Shown: piece after piece, positions 7,416 to 16,536 of the stretch
Position numbering within the stretch: the first letter of the stretch is position 1
Layout: each line of letters starts with the position of its first letter
Assembly (NCBI RefSeq): GCF_011927665.1
Contig: NZ_JAATJA010000004.1
Span: forward strand, 62,001 to 126,000
Direction: 5' to 3'
From: Desulfobaculum xiamenense
GTDB lineage: Bacteria; Desulfobacterota; Desulfovibrionia; Desulfovibrionales; Desulfovibrionaceae
DNA: 64,000 nt
Notes under the pieces: generated by a model
What the model saw: only the letters and a program-made list of their open reading frames with translations
Told to the model about the DNA's origin: nothing
Databases searched by the model: none
Made by a program: the position numbers and the translations under genes

Positions 7416-8497
7416 GCGCGCGCATTGTGTCCGTACGCTGCGGCGTGGTGCGTCGCGCTTTGCGCCAGCCGTATCGGCTGTCCTTCGCCACGCTGTCGCA
7501 CGTGGACAGCGTATGGGTCGGCGTGGTGTTCGAGGACGGGCGCTGTGGCGTGGGCGAGGCCGTGCCGCTACCGGGCTATGGCGGCGGGACGCTCGACGAG
7601 GTGCGCGACGCCGTGCGCGGGCTGTGCGCGGGGCTGGTCGGCCACACGGCGCGGGACGCCTTGAGCGGCGCTGTCGGACAGGCCGCGAGGGGGCCGCTTG
7701 CCGTGTCGGCCGTGGCGTCGGCGTTGGAATTTCCGGACTTGGCCGGGCGGTGTGCGGCTATCCTGCGCGTGCCGCTGGTTTTTCCGCTTGATCCGGCGGA
7801 CGGAGGAAGTGCGGTCCTGTGCGCGATGGAGGATGCGCTGTCCGAGGGATTCACGGAATTCAAGATGAAGATCGGACGCGATCTCGCCTCGGATGTGGCG
7901 GCGGCGCTTCTTGCGTTGGAACGGGCCGCCGATGTCGGCGCGATGGTGCGCTTCGACGCCAATCAGGCCTATACGCGTGCCGAGGCGCAAACCTTCTGCG
8001 AGGCCGTGAACGGTGGCGCGAGCGAGGAACTGCGCTGGCTGGAGCAGCCCCTTGCCCGCGAGGACTGGGAGGGCACCGCGATGCTGTGCGCATCGACGCG
8101 GGTGCCGATCATGCTCGACGAACCGATCTACGCCGAGGAGGACGTGGACCGCGCCGCACGCGTCGGCGCTGCGGCGGTCAAGCTCAAGCTGTGCAAGCAT
8201 CCCGGTCCGCAGGCCTGCGTTGACCTCGCGCGGCGGGCGGTGGGGGCGGGCCTTGCGGTGACGCTTGGCAACGGCGTGTCCACGGACATCGGCAACATCT
8301 GCGAGGCCATGGTCGCGGCGGAGCTTGGGGACGCGCTGACCGGAGCGCTGGAGTGCAACGGCTTCGCGCGGCTCGCCGCGCCTGCGCTTTTTTCCGGCCT
8401 GCGCAGCGATCGTGGGTGCCTGGTTGCCGATGCGCCGCGTTTGGACGAGGCGAAACTCGATGCCTTGGCGCGGGAGTCGTCATGGTTGGCGGGATGA
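7412..8497 (+). CDS. enolase-superfamily enzyme (muconate cycloisomerase/dipeptide epimerase-like)
   Basis: 361 residues from the ATG in an ATGA overlap. All superfamily landmarks are visible in order: the KMK motif (residues about 151-153, catalytic Lys), RFDANQAY (first metal Asp), RWLEQPL (Glu), IMLDEPI (Asp), and VKLKL (opposite catalytic Lys). This two-lysine arrangement is that of the muconate-lactonising/L-Ala-D/L-Glu epimerase branch, which abstracts an alpha proton from a carboxylate. Residues for a specific dipeptide are not diagnostic here. Next to an ATP-grasp ligase it may epimerise an amino acid or small acid used to decorate the glycan; that is inference. Confidence 0.75.
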   Translation: MSARIVSVRCGVVRRALRQPYRLSFATLSHVDSVWVGVVFEDGRCGVGEAVPLPGYGGGTLDEVRDAVRGLCAGLVGHTARDALSGAVGQAARGPLAVSAVASALEFPDLAGRCAAILRVPLVFPLDPADGGSAVLCAMEDALSEGFTEFKMKIGRDLASDVAAALLALERAADVGAMVRFDANQAYTRAEAQTFCEAVNGGASEELRWLEQPLAREDWEGTAMLCASTRVPIMLDEPIYAEEDVDRAARVGAAAVKLKLCKHPGPQACVDLARRAVGAGLAVTLGNGVSTDIGNICEAMVAAELGDALTGALECNGFARLAAPALFSGLRSDRGCLVADAPRLDEAKLDALARESSWLAG

Positions 8498-9810
8498 GAG
8501 GCCCGGCGGACGGCTCTGCGCCGCTACGGGTGTTCATCGGTCTGCGCAACATCGCAGGCTATGCCGGGGCGCTGGCCGAAGGTGTCTCGCGCCTCGGGCA
8601 TCGGCCTACGGTGGTGGAGGTCTATCCCGAGCCGTACGGCTTCGCCGGGCGTAGGCATCCGCTGACCCGCGCCTTCGCGCGGTTGGCGCGCCTGCGGGAG
8701 GCGAGCGCGGCGCGGGCGTGGCGGGCCGTGGTGGAGGCCATGGTGCGCGGGCTTCTGGCGCTGTCCTTTGTCTGGGCGGCGGCCACGCACGACGTGTTCG
8801 TCATGTCCTTCGGTTCGTCCTTCTGCCCGCTGGGTAGCCGCGTGGATTGGCGGATTCTGCGCCGCCTCGGCCGTAGGGTGGTCTGCATGTGCCACGGCAG
8901 CGACGTGCGCCCGCCCTATCTCGACGGCTTCGCGTTGGCGGCCTCGCCCCAGGCGTTGGCCCGCGCCAGCCGCCGCACGGCCCGCGCCTGCGCGGCCATG
9001 GAGCGAAGCGCCCATGCCGTGATCTGCAATCCTGCGTTTTCGCAGTTTTTTTCTTGTGATCTCGTCAATGTCTTCCGGGTGGGCATTCCGGCGGACGACC
9101 GTGAACGGCCATGTCGCGTTGCGGATGGCACCCGTCCTGTGCTGCTGCATTGCCCCTCGGCTCCGCAGGGCAAGGGCACCGTGCGCATCCGCGAGATGGT
9201 GGAGCGCCTGCGTGGGCGAGGCGTCGATTTCGACTACCGCGAGCTGTCCGGTGTGCCCCACGCCGAGGTGCTCGCTGCGCTGGCTCGTGCGGATGTGGCC
9301 GTGGATCAGCTGTGGTCCGACACGCCGATGCCCGGTTTCGCCACCGAGGCCGCGCTGGCTGGCGTGCCCTGCGTGGTTGGCGGGGAGTTCGCCGCCGAGG
9401 CCTCGCGCTGGATGCCGGAGCGCGTGGCTCCGACCTCGGTCTACGTGCGGCCTGCCGAGGTGGAGGATGTCCTTTTCGAGCTTCTGACCTCGCCTCGGGC
9501 GCGCACCATCGCCGCCGAGCGCGCCCTGCGCCATGCCGAGACCTTTCGCCTGCCCGAGGCCGTGGCCCGGCGCGTGCTGCGGGTGGCCATGGGCGACGTG
9601 CCCGCCGAGTGGCTGTTTTCCCCGGCCGCAACGGGCAGGCCCTGTGGAGCCGGGCTTGCGCGCGAGGCCCTTGCCGCGAGGATCCGCGGGCTGGTGGAGA
9701 CCTGCGGCATGGACGCGCTAGGGCTTGCCGGAAAGCCCGCGCGGCTGGCGTGGATGCTGCGCGTTGCCGCGCAGGAGGGACGTTTTGTCAAATCCGGGGA
9801 GGACGCATGA
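8482..9810 (+). CDS. GT-B glycosyltransferase
   Basis: About 442 residues; ATG 8482 has GGGAG five bases upstream, while ATG 8494 would give the usual ATGA overlap, so the start is uncertain by four codons. The N-domain opens LRVFIGLRNIAGYAGALAEG. It contains CMCHGSDVRPPY, and the C-domain has AALARADVAVDQLWSDTPMPGFATEAALAGVPCVVG, the acceptor/donor Glu region of GT4-like enzymes. The protein is soluble and probably membrane-associated. An extra C-terminal ~90 residues are rich in helices with no recognised domain. Followed by an ATGA overlap. Confidence 0.78.
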   Translation: MVGGMRGPADGSAPLRVFIGLRNIAGYAGALAEGVSRLGHRPTVVEVYPEPYGFAGRRHPLTRAFARLARLREASAARAWRAVVEAMVRGLLALSFVWAAATHDVFVMSFGSSFCPLGSRVDWRILRRLGRRVVCMCHGSDVRPPYLDGFALAASPQALARASRRTARACAAMERSAHAVICNPAFSQFFSCDLVNVFRVGIPADDRERPCRVADGTRPVLLHCPSAPQGKGTVRIREMVERLRGRGVDFDYRELSGVPHAEVLAALARADVAVDQLWSDTPMPGFATEAALAGVPCVVGGEFAAEASRWMPERVAPTSVYVRPAEVEDVLFELLTSPRARTIAAERALRHAETFRLPEAVARRVLRVAMGDVPAEWLFSPAATGRPCGAGLAREALAARIRGLVETCGMDALGLAGKPARLAWMLRVAAQEGRFVKSGEDA

Positions 9811-11549
9811 CCCGTGCCGGAGGACTGGTGCAGCAGGCCCGAAGCGTGGTGCGCGAGGGCAACGTGGTGCGCCCGCAGGGCGACGCACCCGCGTTGCCGG
9901 GGCTGACCAAGGCCTACCGGGCCGTGTTCGACGAGCTGGCCGAGGCCTCGCGCTACGCCGTGGCGGGCCTTGGCGAGTTCCTTGTGGACCGGGTGGGACG
10001 CGGTGAGGCCGGGCGGGTGAGCGTGGCCCTGCGCGTGGACGTGGACCCGGGCGGCTTTCAGTTCGCGGTGCCGCTGGCTCGGGAACTGAAGGCGCGCGGC
10101 CTTGGGGCGACGTTCTTCTTTCTCACGGACCCGGTGCGTCACTACGCGCTGTGGGGCAGCGGGGTGGCGGCCGAGGTGGCGGGTATGGGCTTTGAGGTGG
10201 GCGTGCATTCGGATCATCTCCATGCCCAGCTAACGCGCGGAGAGGATGGACTGGCCCAGCTTCGGGCCGACATCGACCGTCTGTCCGCCGAGGCGGGACG
10301 CCGCGTGCGCGGCGTGGTGGCCCACGGGCATCCGGGTATCGACCGCCTTGGACGCTCCAACCGCGATCTCTACTCCGGCATCGCTCCGGGGGCGCTAGGG
10401 CTGGACTACCACGACGGCGCGGGCGGCGGCTACGTGCGCGACACGCCGTCCGGTCCGCTTCCGCCCTGTGAGCTGTGGCTCATCGACTATTTCGGCTATC
10501 CCGGCGGCAGCGGCTGGACGCTTTGGCCCGCGTGGCCCATCGCCCGGCTACGGACCCTGCGCCCCGGCGACGTGGCGCATGTGGTGTTGCATCCGCTGAA
10601 CGCCTTTCGCTGGTGGGAGGGCTTCGACGCGCGCTACGGCGAGGTGGAGCGTCCGCGGCCGTCCCTGCCCGTGCGGGCGTGGCGCGGGCTCTCCGTGCGG
10701 GTGCGCCATGGCCTGCTGCGCGGACGCGGCCTGTCCTATGCGCTGGCCGTGGGCGCGGCGGACGCGCTGGCGTGGGTGTTGGCGCGGGGGCTTGGCCTCG
10801 TGTGGCCGCGCGGTGGACGCGAGGAGACGGACACCACGTGGGAGACCGGGCGTGAGGTCATCTTTGCGCGCGGGGTGGAGCACTGGCGGGAGCATCTGGA
10901 GCGCCTCGGCATGCCCGCGCCGGGCGGTCGGGTGCTGGAGGTCGGTTCGGGAGACGGACAGTGGCTTCTGGCCTACGCCCGCGACGCCGCCGAGGTGGTG
11001 GGCGTGGAGCCGGGGCGGCGCTTTCGCGAGGCGAGCCTTGTCACCATCGCCGCGCATCCCGCCGAGGCCTCGCGCATCCGGGTGCAGGACGCGGTGGCCG
11101 AGAGCCTGCCGTTTCCTGATGCGCATTTCGACCGCGTGCACTGCGCCGGGGTGTTCATGTTCACCCGCCAGCGCGAGGCCATGGCCGAGATGGCGCGGGT
11201 GCTTACGCCCGGAGGCAGGCTGTGCCTCACTGCCAACGGTATTGGCTGGTTCGTCATGTACTGCCTCGAAGGGCTGCGCCACCGCAGTGCGGCCAAGATG
11301 CGCTACGGCGTGAAGGGGCTTGCCGCCACGCTCCTCTGGTGGTGGTTCGGGCGCGAGACGGAATTTCCCCGTGCAGTGAGCGCGACGCGCATGCGTGCGC
11401 TCATGGACGCGCACGGGCTGGAGCTTCTGGGCGTCCGCTATTTTCAGGGGGTGCGCATGTACGCCGACGAATACGCTGGCCTGCCCGCGAACTATGCCTT
11501 CGTGGCTGTGAGGCGTGGGGACGGGGACGGCGCGGCGGAGGACGCATGA
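9807..11549 (+). CDS. fusion: polysaccharide-deacetylase-like domain + SAM methyltransferase
   Basis: 580 residues. The first half resembles the NodB/CE4 fold: RVDVD at 76-80, then FFFLTDP, then HSDHLH (134-139) as the metal His pair, then VVAHGHPG. The second half, from about residue 375, is a class I methyltransferase with VLEVGSGDGQW (SAM loop), VVGVEPG, and FDRVHCAGVFMF/LTPGGRL. One polypeptide would thus hydrolyse an amide (or be a catalytically altered relative) and transfer a methyl group. The separate halves also occur singly in this cluster (34855 and 36030), which makes the fusion notable. The start ATG overlaps the previous stop; the end overlaps wzm (ATGA). Confidence 0.78.
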   Translation: MTRAGGLVQQARSVVREGNVVRPQGDAPALPGLTKAYRAVFDELAEASRYAVAGLGEFLVDRVGRGEAGRVSVALRVDVDPGGFQFAVPLARELKARGLGATFFFLTDPVRHYALWGSGVAAEVAGMGFEVGVHSDHLHAQLTRGEDGLAQLRADIDRLSAEAGRRVRGVVAHGHPGIDRLGRSNRDLYSGIAPGALGLDYHDGAGGGYVRDTPSGPLPPCELWLIDYFGYPGGSGWTLWPAWPIARLRTLRPGDVAHVVLHPLNAFRWWEGFDARYGEVERPRPSLPVRAWRGLSVRVRHGLLRGRGLSYALAVGAADALAWVLARGLGLVWPRGGREETDTTWETGREVIFARGVEHWREHLERLGMPAPGGRVLEVGSGDGQWLLAYARDAAEVVGVEPGRRFREASLVTIAAHPAEASRIRVQDAVAESLPFPDAHFDRVHCAGVFMFTRQREAMAEMARVLTPGGRLCLTANGIGWFVMYCLEGLRHRSAAKMRYGVKGLAATLLWWWFGRETEFPRAVSATRMRALMDAHGLELLGVRYFQGVRMYADEYAGLPANYAFVAVRRGDGDGAAEDA

Positions 11550-12424
11550 GCGACGCGAACGCCGCACGCCGGGTGCCCGATGCGCAGGGCGAGTGGACCA
11601 CGGTCATCACGCCGAGGGCCGGATGGTTTGGTCTGGACCTCGCGGAGTTGTGGCGCTACCGCGACCTTGTTGTGCTCTTCGTGCGGCGGGACTTCGTGTC
11701 CCAGTACAAGCAGACGGTGCTCGGACCGGCATGGTTCGTCATCCAGCCGCTGCTTCTGACCGTGGTCTACGCGGTGATCTTCGGCGGGGTGGCAGGGCTG
11801 TCCACGGACGGGTTGCCGCGCCTGCCGTTCTACCTGTGCGGGGTGGTGGTCTGGCGCTACTTCGCGGAGTGCCTGACGCGCACGTCCAATACCTTCGTGG
11901 CCAATACGGCCATCTTCGGCAAGGTGTGGTTCCCGAGGCTCGCCGTGCCGGTGTCCGTGACCATCTCCGCGCTGTTCTCCTTCCTGTTGCAGTTCGGGTT
12001 CCTGCTCGCCTTCCTCGGCTGGTACGCGTGGCGTGGCGAGCTGCCTCTGCCGGGACCTGCCGCCCCACTGACGCTTTTTCTCGTGCCGGTCATGGCCTGC
12101 CTCGGCGTGGGGCTTGGCCTCGTGGTCTGCTCGCTTACCGTGCGCTACCGCGACCTGCGCTTTCTCGTCTCCTTCGGCGTGCAGCTCTTCATGTACGCCA
12201 CCCCGATCATCTATCCGCTTTCGGCCCTGCTCGAGCGCTGGCGGGGCATCGCCGCCCTCAATCCCATGGCCGTGGTGGTGGAGGCCTTTCGCGTGGCGTG
12301 GCTGGGCAGCGGCACCTTCGATTGGAATATGCTGGCCGTGGCCGTGGGAATCTCCGTCGCCGTGCTGTTTTGCGGGCTGGCGCTGTTCGGGCGGGTGGAG
12401 AAGACCTTCATGGATACGGTGTAG
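11546..12424 (+). CDS. wzm: polysaccharide ABC exporter, membrane subunit (Wzm-type)
   Basis: 292 residues, ABC-2 type permease. The N-terminal region LWRYRDLVVLFVRRDFVSQYKQTVLGPAWFVIQP is the amphipathic entry characteristic of Wzm/TagG proteins, followed by about six spans (near residues 68-90, 110-140, 145-165, 170-200, 210-235, 258-280). With the ATPase encoded 12 bp downstream it forms the inner-membrane exporter for an undecaprenyl-pyrophosphate-linked glycan completed in the cytosol (O-antigen or capsule). Confidence 0.92.
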   Translation: MSDANAARRVPDAQGEWTTVITPRAGWFGLDLAELWRYRDLVVLFVRRDFVSQYKQTVLGPAWFVIQPLLLTVVYAVIFGGVAGLSTDGLPRLPFYLCGVVVWRYFAECLTRTSNTFVANTAIFGKVWFPRLAVPVSVTISALFSFLLQFGFLLAFLGWYAWRGELPLPGPAAPLTLFLVPVMACLGVGLGLVVCSLTVRYRDLRFLVSFGVQLFMYATPIIYPLSALLERWRGIAALNPMAVVVEAFRVAWLGSGTFDWNMLAVAVGISVAVLFCGLALFGRVEKTFMDTV

Positions 12425-12436
12425 GGGAGGGAGCGC

Positions 12437-13780
12437 ATGGGCGAGACGGCGATCCGCGTTCGCGGGCTGTCCAAGCGCTACCGGCTGGGCATGGCCGGAA
12501 CCGGCTGGCTCGGGCGTGATCTCCAGAGCTGGTGGGCGCGGGTTCGTGGGCGCGAGGATCCCAACGCCCCGCTGGGCGTGGATGGGCCGGCGCTCTCGCG
12601 TGGGCACGTGTGGGCGCTTCGCGATGTGGACCTCGACGTGCGGCGCGGCGAGGTGGTGGGCGTCATCGGGCGCAACGGCGCGGGCAAGTCCACGCTGCTC
12701 AAGATTCTCAACCGCATCACCCTGCCCACTGCGGGCGAGGCGCGGCTCAAGGGGCGCGTGGCCGGGCTTTTGGAGATCGGCACCGGCTTCCACCCCGAGC
12801 TGACCGGACGCGAGAACGTGTTTCTCAATGGTGCCATCCTCGGCATGACCCGTGCCCAGACCGTGAGCCGCTTCGCGGCCATTGAGGAGTTCTCGGAGGT
12901 CGGGGCGTTCATGGACACCCCGGTCAAGCGCTACTCCTCGGGCATGTACGTGAAGCTGGCCTTTGCCGTGGCCGCGCATCTGGATCCGGAAATCATGCTC
13001 GTGGACGAGGTGCTGGCCGTGGGCGACGCAGCCTTTCAGAAGAAGTGCCTTGGCCGCATGGGTGATGTGGCCGGGCAGGGGCGCACGGTGCTTTTCGTGA
13101 GTCACAACATGGCGTCCATCCGCAGCCTGTGCACGCGCTGCATCGTGCTGGAGGACGGGCGCGTGGGCTTCGACGGCGCGCCGGACGCGGCTGTGGACCG
13201 CTACCTCGGCCATGCGCCGAGTGACGCCGCCGTGCTCGACGGCCCTGCGCTGGCATCGCGCGTGGACGAATACCGCCCCGGCCCGGCCGCGCTTCGCGTG
13301 CTGCGGGTGGCGGTGTGCGACGATGCGGGAACACCCCGGCGGGATTTCCGCTCCGACGAGGAGGTCACCGTGGCCGTGGACTACCAGTGCCTGCGCGATC
13401 TGCACGACGTCCGCGTGATCCTGCAACTGACCGACGAGGGCGACGTGCCGCTGGTGGCGGCGGACAGTACGGACTTCCTGCCGCCGGACGCGGGGACGGC
13501 CCTTGGGCGGGGCACGTACCGGACCACGCTGCGGCTTCCCGCGCGGCTCTTCGGCGAACGGCGCTTCTTCGTCACGGTCAACGTCATGGCGCATGGGGTG
13601 CATCATCTGCCCGTGCGTCGCGCTCTCGATTTTGGCGTGTCGTATCAGGGCTTCGCTCCAGCCAACATCGCCGTGAGCCGCAGGGTGGCCGGGGCCGTGC
13701 GCCCCGCGCTACGCGTGTCCACCACGCGGCTTGATGGCACGGACAGGGAGGATGGACATGGCGGCGACGGTAACCCTTGA
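12437..13780 (+). CDS. wzt: polysaccharide ABC exporter ATPase with glycan-binding tail (Wzt-type)
   Basis: 447 residues from ATG 12437, GGGAGGGAG upstream. Walker A GRNGAGKS (78-85), signature YSSGMYVKLAF, Walker B IMLVDEVLAVGD, then the SHNMASI H-loop. After residue ~280 comes a long beta-rich extension (PGPAALRVLRVAV...VDYQCLRDLHDV...) matching the position and length of the Wzt C-terminal carbohydrate-binding domain, which in known O-antigen systems recognises a modified non-reducing end before export. A terminal methyl or other cap made by one of the nearby methyltransferases would fit. It overlaps neuB by 23 bp. Confidence 0.92.
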   Translation: MGETAIRVRGLSKRYRLGMAGTGWLGRDLQSWWARVRGREDPNAPLGVDGPALSRGHVWALRDVDLDVRRGEVVGVIGRNGAGKSTLLKILNRITLPTAGEARLKGRVAGLLEIGTGFHPELTGRENVFLNGAILGMTRAQTVSRFAAIEEFSEVGAFMDTPVKRYSSGMYVKLAFAVAAHLDPEIMLVDEVLAVGDAAFQKKCLGRMGDVAGQGRTVLFVSHNMASIRSLCTRCIVLEDGRVGFDGAPDAAVDRYLGHAPSDAAVLDGPALASRVDEYRPGPAALRVLRVAVCDDAGTPRRDFRSDEEVTVAVDYQCLRDLHDVRVILQLTDEGDVPLVAADSTDFLPPDAGTALGRGTYRTTLRLPARLFGERRFFVTVNVMAHGVHHLPVRRALDFGVSYQGFAPANIAVSRRVAGAVRPALRVSTTRLDGTDREDGHGGDGNP

Positions 13781-14810
13781 CGGAACGGACATCGGCACCG
13801 GACGGCGGGTGTATTTCATGGCCGAGGTGGCCGGGAATTTCGCTGGCGAGGAGGAGGCCGCGCGCATCGTGGATTCGGCCATGCGCGCCGGGGCCGACGC
13901 CGTGAAGTTCCAGACCCTCGATCCGGAGACCATCACCACGCGCGCGAACCGCTTCGACATGCCCTCGGTGGGCACGCGCCTGCAACGCGAGGTCTTCGCC
14001 GAGAGCCGCACCCCGCCAGAGGTGCAGGCCTTCCTCGTGGACTACTGCAAGCGCCGGGGCGTGACGGTCTTCTCCGCGCCGAGCCACGTGCGCGACCTCG
14101 AATTCATGGAGCGCCTCGACCTGCCCGCCTACAAGATCGGCTCGGACCTCGCGACGCACATTCCGCTCCTCGAAATCGTGGCCGACACGGGCAAGCCCAT
14201 CTTTCTGTCCACGGGCATGTGCACCATGGCCGAGGTGCGCGATTCCGTTGAGGCCATCCTCGCGCGGGGCAACGACCGGCTGCTGCTTTTCCACTGCGTG
14301 TCCAACTATCCCGCCGATCCGGCGGAGCAGAACCTACGGGCCATGGTGGCTATGAAGCGTGAATTCGGCCTGCCCACGGGGTTCTCGGACCACACCGTGG
14401 GCATCGATTGTGCCCGCGCCGCCGTGGCCCTCGGCGCGGACATGATCGAGCGTCACTACTGGTGCGAGGGCAATGCCGAAGGTTCGGATCGCGCCCTGTC
14501 GTCCGACGAGGCCGAGTTTCGGCGGCTGGTGGACTACGCCGCCCATGTGCTGCCAGCCTTCGGTGACGGCGTGAAGCGCCCCACCCCGGCCGAGGAGCGC
14601 AACATGCGCACCAACAAGGTGAGCCTCATCGTCATGCGCGACGTGGCGGCAGGGGATGTCCTCGACGAGACGATCCTCGACGTGCGCCGCCCCGGCACGG
14701 GCCTTGCCCCCAAGTGGTGGCGCTCGGCCCTCGGCAGGCGCGTCCTCGTGCCCATCGCGGCGGAGACGCCCCTGCGGCCGGAACACATTGGGCTGGAGGT
14801 GGAGCCATGA
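13758..14810 (+). CDS. neuB: nonulosonic acid synthase (NeuB/LegI/PseI family)
   Basis: 350 residues; ATG 13758 is chosen because AGGGAGG ends six bases before it (ATG 13752 would sit directly on the Shine-Dalgarno). Family landmarks: AEVAGNF, DAVKFQT (Lys50), AYKIGSDL, FLSTGMC, HCVSNYPA, FSDHTVG, and a C-terminal antifreeze-like SAF domain from about 285. The enzyme condenses phosphoenolpyruvate with a 6-carbon 2,4-diacetamido or N-acetyl hexose to give a nine-carbon sialic-acid-like sugar. Which sugar (legionaminic, pseudaminic, neuraminic) is not certain. Neighbours supply the activation and precursor steps. Confidence 0.9.
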   Translation: MAATVTLDGTDIGTGRRVYFMAEVAGNFAGEEEAARIVDSAMRAGADAVKFQTLDPETITTRANRFDMPSVGTRLQREVFAESRTPPEVQAFLVDYCKRRGVTVFSAPSHVRDLEFMERLDLPAYKIGSDLATHIPLLEIVADTGKPIFLSTGMCTMAEVRDSVEAILARGNDRLLLFHCVSNYPADPAEQNLRAMVAMKREFGLPTGFSDHTVGIDCARAAVALGADMIERHYWCEGNAEGSDRALSSDEAEFRRLVDYAAHVLPAFGDGVKRPTPAEERNMRTNKVSLIVMRDVAAGDVLDETILDVRRPGTGLAPKWWRSALGRRVLVPIAAETPLRPEHIGLEVEP

Positions 14811-15829
14811 CGCTTGTGCTTATTGCCGAGGGCCGAAGGGAAATCGGGCTTGGGCACGTGTTCGCGTGCATGGCGCTGGCCGGGGCCGGACGGGCTGCGG
14901 GGATGCCCACGCGGCTTCTGGGCATTGGCGATCTTGCCCTCGCCACCATGCGCCGCTTCGGGGACGCCGCCAACGCCTATGACGCCGACGAGGAAACCCT
15001 CGCGGCCATGGGCGGCGAGGGTCCGGACATCGCCGTGGTGGATGTGCGCCGTCCCGAGGAGTTCGATTTTGCGCCGCTTGCGCGGGCCGGGTATCTGACC
15101 TGCGCGTTGGAGGAGTTCGGGGAGGGGCGGCCCGAGGCGATGGTCATGGTCAATCCCGCGCCGGTGCGCGCGTGGCACCGTCTGCCCGATGGTTACCGCG
15201 CTGTGCTCTCTGGCCTGTCGTATCTTCCTGTGCGCCCCGAATATGCCGAGGTGCACGAGCGGGCACGCGCGCCCATGCCGCAGGCGCGGCGGGTGCTGGT
15301 GACCATGGGCGGGGTGGACCGCACCGGGGCCACGCTGGTCATGGCGCGTGCGCTTGGCCTCGTGCATGCCGAACGCCCGGAATTGGTGGGCGTGGCGCGT
15401 TTCGTGTGCGGGCCGGGCTTCACCTACGCCGCGTCCCTCGACAGGCTCCTCGCCGAGAGCGACCTCAATAGTGAAGTGCTCACCGACGTGCCGGACATGT
15501 GGGAACGGTTTTTCGAGGCGGACCTCGTGATTTCGGCCGGAGGGAACACGCTGTTCGAGGCCGCCTGCTGTGGTGCGCCTTCTGTGGTGTTCTGGGAGGA
15601 CCCGCACGAGCGCGAGCGCGGCGAGGCGGCCGAGGCCGCAGGCTTCGCGCGGTGTTTCGGACGTGGGCAGGACACCGCGCCCGTGGACGCGGCCCGCATT
15701 CTGGAGGACGTCCTCGACGACGGGACGTGGCTGGCGCAGGCCGGGGAGCGCGGCAGGCAGGCCGTGGACGGGCGCGGTGCGTCGCGCATCGTGTCCGCGT
15801 TGGTCGGGCTTTGCGGGGGGCGTGAATGA
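14807..15829 (+). CDS. PseG-like UDP-sugar hydrolase / GT-B protein of nonulosonic acid pathway
   Basis: 340 residues, ATGA overlap with neuB. The start LVLIAEGRREIGLGHVFAC contains GLGH with the His at position 17, as in PseG, which removes UDP from a 2,4-diacetamido-trideoxyhexose. The C-domain has the MurG-like AGGNTLFEAACCGAPSVV segment. It sits between the synthase and the cytidylyltransferase, exactly where the hydrolase step belongs. The overall sequence is divergent from textbook PseG, so a transferase role remains possible. Confidence 0.75.
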   Translation: MTLVLIAEGRREIGLGHVFACMALAGAGRAAGMPTRLLGIGDLALATMRRFGDAANAYDADEETLAAMGGEGPDIAVVDVRRPEEFDFAPLARAGYLTCALEEFGEGRPEAMVMVNPAPVRAWHRLPDGYRAVLSGLSYLPVRPEYAEVHERARAPMPQARRVLVTMGGVDRTGATLVMARALGLVHAERPELVGVARFVCGPGFTYAASLDRLLAESDLNSEVLTDVPDMWERFFEADLVISAGGNTLFEAACCGAPSVVFWEDPHERERGEAAEAAGFARCFGRGQDTAPVDAARILEDVLDDGTWLAQAGERGRQAVDGRGASRIVSALVGLCGGRE

Positions 15830-16536
15830 TTGAGCGGGCGGGCATCGTGCTTCAGGCGCGCATGGGCTCCTCGCGCCTGCCGGGAAAGGTGCTGGCCGAT
15901 CTGGGCGGTAGGTCGCTTCTGGCGCGGGTGCTCGACCGGCTGCGGCTGGTGCGCGGCGTGGCGGTCATCGTGGTCGCCGTTCCGGACACGCCGGAGAACG
16001 ACGTGCTGGCCGATGCGGCGCAGCGCCTATGCGCGGAGGTCTTTCGCGGGCCGGAGGACGACGTGCTCGAACGCATCCGGGGCGCGGCTGCGGCCTATGG
16101 CCTTTCGCGCGTGATGCGCGCCACCTGCGACAATCCGCTGGTGTGCTTCACGCTGGCCACGGACGTTCTGGCCATGCACGAGGCCGAGGGACTGGACTAC
16201 GCGTCCAACCGCAACGAGTCCGGCAGCGGCATTCCCGATGGCGCGGGGGTGGAGGTCTACTCCATGGAAACTCTTGAGCGCATAGGCCGCGAGGCGCGCC
16301 TGCCCGAGGACCGCGAGCACGTCAACGAGTACGTGTTTCGCAATCCGGGGCTTTTCGCCACGCGCATCATGAGCGTTCCGCGCGAGGTGCGCATGCCGGG
16401 GCTGCGGGTCACAGTGGATACGCCCGAGGACCTCGAACGCATGCGGGCCATCTATGCGGAATTCTCGTGGCACGCGGGGCCGGTGCCGCTCACGCTGGTG
16501 GTGGCCCGTGCGCGGGAGGGCGCGCCATGGGCCTAA
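15826..16536 (+). CDS. cytidylyltransferase-family protein (SpsF/CMP-nonulosonate synthetase-like)
   Basis: 236 residues; ATGA overlap. The opening IVLQARMGSSRLPGKVLADL is the CTP-binding loop of the SpsF/NeuA-like nucleotidyltransferases; VRGVAVIVVAVPDTPENDVLA, DDVLERI, TCDNPLV and VTVDTPEDLERM follow in family order. It would activate the nonulosonic acid to its CMP form, or act as the SpsF-type protein that accompanies PseG-like enzymes. Cytosolic. Overlaps the next gene by 10 bp. Confidence 0.82.
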   Translation: MIERAGIVLQARMGSSRLPGKVLADLGGRSLLARVLDRLRLVRGVAVIVVAVPDTPENDVLADAAQRLCAEVFRGPEDDVLERIRGAAAAYGLSRVMRATCDNPLVCFTLATDVLAMHEAEGLDYASNRNESGSGIPDGAGVEVYSMETLERIGREARLPEDREHVNEYVFRNPGLFATRIMSVPREVRMPGLRVTVDTPEDLERMRAIYAEFSWHAGPVPLTLVVARAREGAPWA

